Source: Hydrogenophilales bacterium RIFOXYD1_FULL_62_11 (GTDB lineage Bacteria; Pseudomonadota; Gammaproteobacteria; Burkholderiales; Thiobacillaceae). Taken from it: a DNA stretch of 11,650 nucleotides. Location of the stretch: NCBI GenBank assembly GCA_001802655.1, contig MGZO01000043.1:1-11650 (forward strand), written 5' to 3'. The position numbers were made by a program, and so were the translations under genes. Positions 6,617 to 11,650 of this stretch are shown here, one piece after another; within the stretch, counting starts at the first letter, position 1, and each line of letters opens with the position of its first letter. The notes under the pieces were generated by a model. It saw only the letters and a program-made list of their open reading frames with translations. It ran no database searches and was not told the origin of the DNA.

Positions 6617-6640
6617 AATGGCGCCCCGCGATGCGCCATT
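6617..6640 (+). terminator. Terminator-like hairpin after the NTF2-like gene
   Basis: Arms AATGGCGC (6617-6624) and GCGCCATT (6633-6640) are perfect reverse complements with an 8-base loop. A short T-rich stretch (CTTGTTC, 6641-6647) follows and five A precede. The hairpin begins 12 bases after the stop codon, which fits a moderate intrinsic terminator, possibly bidirectional. Confidence 0.55.
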
Positions 6641-6793
6641 CTTGTTCATGACCGGATCAGACCCGTTGCAGACGTCCGCAACGACGCACTGCACGCGCAC
6701 CCAGCTCCGTTAAAAAACGGATGGATGCGGGCCAGCACTAAAAACTCTACATCCAGTTCGCGCCGGCCTGCGAGGGTGATGGCGCAGGGTCGA

Positions 6794-7864
6794 ATGAGCG
6801 CCGGCCGGCTGGCTTGCCTGGGTCTGGCGTTCACCGCCATCATGGCGGTCATGCCTGTACATGCCGCCCCCTCCATGCCGCTTGCGCATGACCCGAATGT
6901 GCCCGATCCCTATGTTGCGCCTGCCTGGCTCCCCGGCGGCCACCTGCAGACGATTTACACCAGGCTGATCATCAACGTGCCGCCGGTCACTTACCGGCGC
7001 GAACGACTGGAACTGGATGACGGCGATTTTCTCGACTTCGACTGGGTGGACGGCACGCCCGGCCAACCCGTCGTCGTGCTGTTTCACGGGCTCGAAGGCG
7101 ACTCTTCCAGCCACTACGCGCATGACCTGATGAAGCATGTCCGACAGAAAGGCTGGAACGGCGTGGTGGCGCATTTCCGCGGTTGCTCGGGCGAAGACAA
7201 CCGCCTGCCGCGTGCGTATTTCGCCGGCGACAGCTCCGAAATCGAACGCATCCTGCGCCATGTCAAAGCCCACACACCCGACGCGCCGCTGTATGCCGTC
7301 GGCGTCTCGCTGGGTGGCAATGCGCTGTTGCGCTGGCTGGGCGAATCGGGCGAGGCCGCAGCGGATCTGGTCGAGCGTGCGGCTGCCGTCTCGGCCCCGC
7401 TCGACCTCACGGCTGCAGGCAACGCGCTGGACCAGGGATTCAATCGCAGCGTGTATACCGCACGCTTCCTCGTCACGCTCAAAGCCAAGGCGCTGCGCAA
7501 GGCCGCGCAGTTTCCCGGCACACTCGATGCCGACGCGATTGCCGCCGCCACCACCTTCCGCGAATTCGACACCCTGGTGACCGCACGACTGCATGGATAT
7601 CGCGATGCCGACGACTACTGGCTGCGGGCATCCGCCAAGCCGGTATTACCCGCGATCAGCATTCCCACGCTGATCATCAACGCCAGAAACGACCCCTTCC
7701 TGCCAAGCTCTGCGCTGCCAGCAGCCGCCGACGTATCGCCTTCCGTCACGCTGGAGCAACCGGAAACCGGCGGCCATGTTGCGTTTCCCTCCGGCCCCTT
7801 TCCCGGCAACATCGACTGGCTGCCCCGGCGTTTGATGAAGCATTTCGACGCCCAGCACAGGTAG
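6794..7864 (+). CDS. YheT-family alpha/beta hydrolase with apparent signal peptide
   Basis: This is an alpha/beta-hydrolase of the YheT (ABHD1/3-like) family, predicted to act on esters or lipids; the true substrate is unknown. Family blocks seen are PAWLPGGHLQTIY, LELDDGDFLDFDW, VVLFHGLEGDSSSHYAHDLM, GVVAHFRGCSGEDNRLPRAY, the nucleophile elbow VGVSLGGNALLRWL (Ser), FREFDTLVTARLHGY, PTLIINARNDPFLP (Asp) and GGHVAFPSG (His). The triad is complete. The start is uncertain. The conserved part could begin at ATG 6875, but the coding-like stretch from ATG 6794 gives LACLGLAFTAIMAVMPVHA followed by AP, a convincing signal peptide, with AGGG at 6786-6789. An ATG at 6779 (GAGG at 6772-6775) adds five residues. 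E. coli YheT has no such leader. PMM/PGM begins 31 bases downstream and may be co-transcribed. Confidence 0.88.
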   Translation: MSAGRLACLGLAFTAIMAVMPVHAAPSMPLAHDPNVPDPYVAPAWLPGGHLQTIYTRLIINVPPVTYRRERLELDDGDFLDFDWVDGTPGQPVVVLFHGLEGDSSSHYAHDLMKHVRQKGWNGVVAHFRGCSGEDNRLPRAYFAGDSSEIERILRHVKAHTPDAPLYAVGVSLGGNALLRWLGESGEAAADLVERAAAVSAPLDLTAAGNALDQGFNRSVYTARFLVTLKAKALRKAAQFPGTLDADAIAAATTFREFDTLVTARLHGYRDADDYWLRASAKPVLPAISIPTLIINARNDPFLPSSALPAAADVSPSVTLEQPETGGHVAFPSGPFPGNIDWLPRRLMKHFDAQHR

Positions 7865-7895
7865 AATCGTCGCATTACCCATCACGGAGCGCGCT

Positions 7896-9269
7896 GTGGA
7901 ATACCCCAAGGAAATCTTCAAGGCTTACGACATTCGCGGCATCGTCGGCAAGACCCTCACCCCCGAAATCGTCGAAGCCATCGGCCATGCCATCGGCTCC
8001 GAAGCCGTCGCCCGAAAGCAAACCGAAATCTGCATCGGCCGCGATGGCCGCTTGTCCGGTCCCGACCTCGCCGCTGCGCTGGCGCGCGGCATCCGCAAAG
8101 CCGGCATCGGCGTGGTAGACCTCGGCATGGTCGCCACGCCGATGACCTATTTCGCAGCCTATCAATTGAACACCCACAGCGCGGTGATGGTCACCGGCAG
8201 CCACAACCCGCCCGACTACAACGGCCTGAAAATGGTGCTCGGCGGTGAAACCCTGTCGGGCGACACGATCCAGAAACTGCGCGAGCGACTGGTCAACAAC
8301 GATCTGGTGCACGGTGATGGCGGCTACCGCCAGTATGAAATTGCCGAGGAATACCTCACCCGCATCGTCTCCGATGTGAAACTGACGCGGCCGATGAAAA
8401 TCATCGTCGATTGCGGCAACGGCGTGCCCGGCGCCTTCGCACCCCAGCTTTACCGCAACATGGGCTGCAAGGTGGAAGAGCTGTTCTGTGAAGTCGACGG
8501 CACTTTCCCCAACCACCACCCCGACCCATCGCAGCCGAAAAACCTGCAGGACCTGATCGCCGCGCTGAAAACCAGCGACGCCGAAATCGGCCTGGCGTTC
8601 GACGGCGACGGCGACCGTTTGGGGGTGGTCACCAAGGACGGCAGCATCATTTTCCCCGACCGCCAGCTGATGCTGTTCGCCGATGACGTGCTCTCGCGCA
8701 ACCCCGGGGCCGAAATCATTTTCGACGTCAAATCGACGCGCAAGCTGTTCGGCTGGATCCGCGAACGCGGCGGCCGCCCGTTGCTGTGGAAAACTGGCCA
8801 CAGCTTCATCAAGGCCAAGATGAAGGAAACCGGCGCCCTGCTGGCCGGCGAAATGTCCGGCCACGTCTTCTTCAAGGAGCGCTGGTTCGGCTTTGACGAC
8901 GGCATGTATGCCGGCGCGCGTCTGCTCGAATACCTCTCCAAGCAGGCCGACATCAACGCCACCCTGCATGGCCTGCCCGACACCATCAACACGCCCGAAC
9001 TGAATATCCAGATGGCGGAAGGCGCGCATTACACCCTGATGGACAAACTGCAAAATACCGCGACCTTCCCCGACGCCGAGGAAGTCATCACCCTCGACGG
9101 TTTGCGCGTGGAATACGCCGATGGCTTCGGACTCGCCCGCCCTTCCAACACCACGCCGGTGATCGTGCTGCGCTTTGAGGCCGACACCACCGAAGCCCTG
9201 GAAAAAATCCAGGCTGATTTCCGCCGTGTATTCAAGCAGGCAGCGCCTGAACTGACGTTACCGTTTTGA
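7896..9269 (+). CDS. Phosphomannomutase/phosphoglucomutase (AlgC/ManB type)
   Basis: This is an alpha-D-phosphohexomutase that interconverts mannose-6-P with mannose-1-P and glucose-6-P with glucose-1-P. It feeds GDP-mannose (hence GDP-fucose and GDP-rhamnose) and UDP-glucose for surface glycans. The 457-residue length matches bacterial PMM/PGM. Domain 1 has YDIRG and the phosphoserine loop VTGSHNPPDYNG (S102, H103). Domain 2 has the metal loop DGDGDR (236-241). Domain 3 has the sugar-recognition loop GEMSGH (318-323). Domain 4 has the phosphate-binding RPSNTTP (415-421). The start is GTG 7896, supported by GGAG at 7886-7889 with a 6-base spacer and by the family-like start EYPKEIFKAYDIRG. 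The GT10 gene follows after 46 bases, which suggests a shared glycan pathway. Confidence 0.96.
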   Translation: MEYPKEIFKAYDIRGIVGKTLTPEIVEAIGHAIGSEAVARKQTEICIGRDGRLSGPDLAAALARGIRKAGIGVVDLGMVATPMTYFAAYQLNTHSAVMVTGSHNPPDYNGLKMVLGGETLSGDTIQKLRERLVNNDLVHGDGGYRQYEIAEEYLTRIVSDVKLTRPMKIIVDCGNGVPGAFAPQLYRNMGCKVEELFCEVDGTFPNHHPDPSQPKNLQDLIAALKTSDAEIGLAFDGDGDRLGVVTKDGSIIFPDRQLMLFADDVLSRNPGAEIIFDVKSTRKLFGWIRERGGRPLLWKTGHSFIKAKMKETGALLAGEMSGHVFFKERWFGFDDGMYAGARLLEYLSKQADINATLHGLPDTINTPELNIQMAEGAHYTLMDKLQNTATFPDAEEVITLDGLRVEYADGFGLARPSNTTPVIVLRFEADTTEALEKIQADFRRVFKQAAPELTLPF

Positions 9270-9299
9270 GTTTCGTGCCTGTGCGTGAAGTCCACGCTG

Positions 9300-9329
9300 T
9301 CGCCGACCTGAAATCATGAAGGTCGGCGA
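9300..9329 (+). promoter_or_regulatory. 10-bp hairpin with the GT10 start codon in its loop
   Basis: TCGCCGACCT (9300-9309) and AGGTCGGCGA (9320-9329) are perfect reverse complements. The 10-base loop 9310-9319 contains the ATG (9316-9318) of the downstream GT10 gene. Two further G-T pairs could extend the stem. No Shine-Dalgarno sequence is visible before this ATG. The structure could limit translation initiation, or act as an attenuator or terminator of the mutase gene, though no T run follows. The inverted repeat is seen directly; the role is inferred. Confidence 0.5.
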
Positions 9330-10305
9330 TGAGATCCGGGTCCGCGTCAATATGGACTGCGCGCCAGGCGGGATGGAGTTGCTCACGCCAGGCAGCAGCA
9401 TGCGCTGGGGAAGGTGCCGATTCGAGTTCAACCCCGAGCCGGGCGGTCACGCCGATTTTTACGTGGTTCTCGGCAACGCGCGACCCTATGACCGCTTCAC
9501 CTGCGCACCGCAAAACACGCTGTTCATTGCGGGTGAACCGCTGTCAAAAAAACTGTATCCCCAGTCGTTCTATCGCCAGTTCGGACATGTAGTGGACAGC
9601 CATGCCGGGTCGCGTCATCCGCATCTGCATGTGAGCGCGCTCGGGCTCAACTGGCACGCAGGACTGGATCACAGCACCAGTCGCTACCGTTATGGTTATG
9701 ATCATCTGACCGGCCTGGCCTGCCCATACAAGGAAAACCGGATTGCCATCGTCTGCTCCAACGCCAGCAAGACTGAAGGCCAGCGCCGACGTCTGGCGCT
9801 GCTCGATAGTTTGAAACACCGTCTGGGCGACCGTTTGGTGCATTTCGGGCGCGGCTTCGAACCGATCAACGACAAAATGGACGCCATCCTGCCATACCGC
9901 TTTCAGCTGGTGCTGGAAAACTGCGTACAAGCGAATTACTGGACCGAAAAACTGGCCGATGCGTATCTCGGCTGGTCCTACCCGGTCTATCTCGGCTGCC
10001 CCAATGTCGGCGACTACCTGCCGGGCGACGCGCTGCTGTCGATCAATGATCTGGATGTTGACACGGTAGCTGCGCGCATTGCCAACTTGCTCGACCAGCC
10101 TTTAAGCACCGCACGCCAGGGTGCGCTGGCGGAAGCCCGTAATCGTGTACTGAACGTTTACAACCCTTTCGCCTGGGCGGCGCATTGGGCCGAGCAGCTT
10201 TATCAGCCCGATCACGCTGCCAAAACCATGACGCTGCGTTCGCACAAGGCATTCCGCAGCTTTCCGCGGGGGCACTGGTTCAGGTTGCGGCAGACGCTGC
10301 GGTGA
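9316..10305 (+). CDS. GT10-family (alpha-fucosyltransferase-like) glycosyltransferase
   Basis: This is a 329-residue glycosyltransferase of family GT10, whose known members mostly move L-fucose from GDP-fucose to GlcNAc or Glc of a glycan. The diagnostic C-terminal donor-binding block is present: YRFQLVLENCVQANYWTEKL (194-213), then YPVYLGCPNVGDYLP, matching the family pattern FENS...DYVTEKL...PVYLG.PN..DYLP, with Cys where Ser is usual. The N-terminal half has CAPQNTLFIAGEP (63-75), shared with the paralogue at 10311-11387 (CPPENTLLITVEP). No membrane segment is seen, so it is probably cytosolic or peripheral. The ATG at 9316 is kept because residues 5-11 align with the paralogue's first strand. 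It starts 46 bases after PMM/PGM. Its stop is 5 bases from the convergent paralogue's stop. The donor could be a sugar other than fucose. Confidence 0.84.
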   Translation: MKVGDEIRVRVNMDCAPGGMELLTPGSSMRWGRCRFEFNPEPGGHADFYVVLGNARPYDRFTCAPQNTLFIAGEPLSKKLYPQSFYRQFGHVVDSHAGSRHPHLHVSALGLNWHAGLDHSTSRYRYGYDHLTGLACPYKENRIAIVCSNASKTEGQRRRLALLDSLKHRLGDRLVHFGRGFEPINDKMDAILPYRFQLVLENCVQANYWTEKLADAYLGWSYPVYLGCPNVGDYLPGDALLSINDLDVDTVAARIANLLDQPLSTARQGALAEARNRVLNVYNPFAWAAHWAEQLYQPDHAAKTMTLRSHKAFRSFPRGHWFRLRQTLR

Positions 10306-10310
10306 GCCGC

Positions 10311-11387
10311 TCAGTCACCAGCCCAGCGGTGACGGTTGCGCACATAAAGCTTTTCCAGGCCGTAACGCAGTCCCGGCAACCATTGCCGGTGCAGGCGGCG
10401 GCGACTCTGAATGAAGACAGGCGACGCCGGCATGGTGCGATTGGCGGCGCGCCTTTCATTGACCAACCGCACCACCGTGGCAATCGGGCCATATTGTTCC
10501 AGCACGCGGCGGCGGCTTTCCAGAATGGCCGGCAGGTTCTTTTCCCATAACTGGTCACGGATGGCGCGCTGGATGGTTTCGGCAGCCGCATCGACATCGG
10601 CAATATCGATGCGGATAAAGCTCTCCGGCGGGAAATAGTCTTCAGCGTTCTGGCAGCCGTAGTAAACCGGCATGCAGGCACCGATGAACGGATCGGCGAG
10701 TTTTTCCGTCCAGTGATGCAGCCCCATGTGGTTTTCAATTGCCAAGTGGTAACGGTAGGGGTCGAGCGCGTCGGCTTTGTCGACCATAGGCCGCACGCCG
10801 TGACCATAGATTTCCATAAACGGCAATTTGAGCTTGAGTGCCTGGGTGAAGTCATAGCGTTTACGGTGCAGCGTATGACCCTGCCGTTTACTCGAGCATA
10901 CCGTCGACAGGTCTGCTGATTTGGCCAGCGGCACGTGATTCACCAGGCTGTCGTAATCACCACGCGGCGAGCTGGTGGCATAAAACCAGATCAGCGCAGG
11001 CTGTTGAAAAATCAGGCCCGGATGCTTGCCGGTCGCCCACGCCTCCTGCGTACTCAGCAGCCAGGTGAATTGGCGCAGGTAGGTTCTGCCATAGGTCTTG
11101 ATCGAAGACGGCTCGACCGTAATCAACAGGGTATTTTCCGGTGGGCAGGCCAGCTCTTCCACCCACAGCGGGTGACGCTCGCCAGCCAGCGAGGGCAGAT
11201 CATCGTAGACCACCAGCCAGTCGTAGTCGCGGCAGTCGCGGTCGAAAATGAAGTCGCAGTTGCCCCAGCGCGGCTGCCTGCCGGGAAAGCATTTCAGCCA
11301 GCCTTCGCCGTCGAAGCCGGGCTTGAACTTGCCGAGGAACTTGATGCGCAAGCGCGCGGGTTCGGTCTGTTGGTCGCCCATGGACAT
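10311..11387 (-). CDS. Second GT10-family glycosyltransferase, divergent paralogue
   Basis: This 358-residue GT10-like enzyme is related to the protein at 9316-10305. The family block is YRYHLAIENHMGLHHWTEKL (211-230) followed by MPVYYGCQNAEDYFPPESFI. The conserved Glu-Asn and TEKL are present, but His replaces Ser after Asn. The N-terminal half has WGNCDFIFDRD, DWLVVYDDLPS and CPPENTLLITVEP (81-93). A basic C-terminal tail (RRRLHRQWLPGLRYGLEKLYVRNRHRW) may bind membrane or acceptor. The start is ATG 11387, placed directly after the TGA of the upstream GT2 gene (11388-11390), so the two are one operon with coupled translation; an ATG at 11381 is possible. Probably assembles an LPS or capsule-like glycan; the linkage and donor cannot be read from sequence. 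Confidence 0.84.
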   Translation of the reverse strand: MSMGDQQTEPARLRIKFLGKFKPGFDGEGWLKCFPGRQPRWGNCDFIFDRDCRDYDWLVVYDDLPSLAGERHPLWVEELACPPENTLLITVEPSSIKTYGRTYLRQFTWLLSTQEAWATGKHPGLIFQQPALIWFYATSSPRGDYDSLVNHVPLAKSADLSTVCSSKRQGHTLHRKRYDFTQALKLKLPFMEIYGHGVRPMVDKADALDPYRYHLAIENHMGLHHWTEKLADPFIGACMPVYYGCQNAEDYFPPESFIRIDIADVDAAAETIQRAIRDQLWEKNLPAILESRRRVLEQYGPIATVVRLVNERRAANRTMPASPVFIQSRRRLHRQWLPGLRYGLEKLYVRNRHRWAGD

Positions 11388-11650
11388 TCAGAATCCGCGC
11401 AGCTGCTTGATGCGTCCGCGCAACCAGTCGCGCGGCTCGGCCAGCCTGTAATTCAGCCAGCGCCATGCGCCAAATAGCCGGAAGCCCAGCGCACCCTGAC
11501 GCGCATCGGGAACGCGGGTGGTGTGCACCTTCTCGTGCATGCGTTGGGTAATGTCGGAAAAACCGCCCTGCTGGTTGATCACTGCAGGCGACACGGCGCA
11601 CACCTTGAAATAGCGCGCCAGATTGCGGTAATACCAGCGGTCAATGGCGC
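11388..11650 (-). CDS. Glycosyltransferase family 2-like protein, C-terminal 86 residues (5' end outside window)
   Basis: The minus-strand frame is open from the right edge to a TGA at 11388-11390. The visible part begins IDRWYYRNLARYFKV and continues AVSPAVINQQGGFSDIT. This resembles the end of GT2 enzymes, where a W/Y-rich helix is followed by a strand and a QxGGxS stretch. The remainder (FRLFGAWRWLNYRLAEPRD, then a basic tail ending KQLRGF) is also usual for such C-termini. No catalytic motif lies inside the window, so the assignment rests on this short block and on the GT10 gene that begins immediately after the stop. An apparent GTG start at 11603 is internal, because upstream codons continue the same protein. 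Confidence 0.6.
   Translation of the reverse strand, partial: AIDRWYYRNLARYFKVCAVSPAVINQQGGFSDITQRMHEKVHTTRVPDARQGALGFRLFGAWRWLNYRLAEPRDWLRGRIKQLRGF

Noticed and set aside
6707..6720. CCGTT-AAAA-AACGG inverted repeat
   Set aside because: The stem is too short to call and has no context as an operator or terminator. Apart from this and the hairpin at 6617-6640, I see nothing definite in 6606-6778.
6602..6793. Extending the YheT-like gene back to TTG 6602
   Set aside because: This would run the protein through the terminator-like hairpin at 6617-6640 and overlap the NTF2-like stop; the added residues resemble no family member.
7862..7867. TAGAAT as a -10 box for the mutase gene
   Set aside because: It overlaps the stop codon of the preceding gene and lacks a -35 partner at normal spacing; co-transcription is as likely.
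7875..9053. Open frame of 392 codons on the minus strand, opposite the phosphomannomutase gene
   Set aside because: The plus-strand gene has all catalytic motifs and a good ribosome site; the antisense product resembles nothing.
11388..11603. A separate small gene starting at GTG 11603
   Set aside because: The codons upstream of it to the right edge are open and continue a glycosyltransferase-like C-terminus, so this is part of a larger gene.

Overview
The window looks like the chromosome of a high-GC betaproteobacterium, possibly of the Nitrosomonadales/Gallionellales/Thiobacillus type. This is an inference from the ilvE plus zf-CHCC gene pair, a PEP-CTERM exported protein, the YheT-type hydrolase, the AlgC-type mutase and the uniformly GC-rich third codon positions. 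I see no rRNA, tRNA, CRISPR array, insertion sequence or phage gene.

Layout, left to right. (1) 1-720: the 3' end of a c-di-GMP phosphodiesterase (EAL domain) with all catalytic residues. (2) 721-978: intergenic DNA holding what looks like the frameshifted start of a dead HAD-phosphatase gene. (3) 979-2117: ilvE and a small zf-CHCC zinc-finger gene, closed by a 15-bp hairpin. (4) 2210-2986: a sigma-54 type promoter and a PEP-CTERM protein gene, ended by a classic terminator. (5) 3104-6066, minus strand: a bcsA-like PilZ-containing polysaccharide synthase and a BcsS-like outer-membrane beta-barrel, coupled by TGATG and preceded by a second, slightly imperfect sigma-54 type promoter. (6) 6186-7864, plus strand: an NTF2-like protein, then a YheT-like hydrolase with an apparent signal peptide. 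(7) 7896-10305, plus strand: phosphomannomutase/phosphoglucomutase and a GT10 (fucosyltransferase-family) glycosyltransferase. (8) 10311-11650, minus strand: a second, divergent GT10 enzyme and the end of a GT2 glycosyltransferase.

The common theme is cell-surface glycan and its control. The mutase can supply sugar-1-phosphates for GDP- or UDP-sugars. The GT10 and GT2 enzymes probably decorate an LPS, O-antigen or capsule-like glycan. The BcsA-like synthase is predicted to be switched on by c-di-GMP through PilZ, while the EAL protein would destroy c-di-GMP. The PEP-CTERM protein belongs to a class that is sorted by exosortase and tied to exopolysaccharide production. The strongest candidate for something under-described is the two-gene bcsA-bcsS-like unit without bcsB, bcsZ or bcsC in view, apparently co-regulated through sigma-54 with the neighbouring PEP-CTERM gene. 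Next are the tail-to-tail GT10 paralogues, one of which has its start codon in the loop of a perfect 10-bp hairpin.
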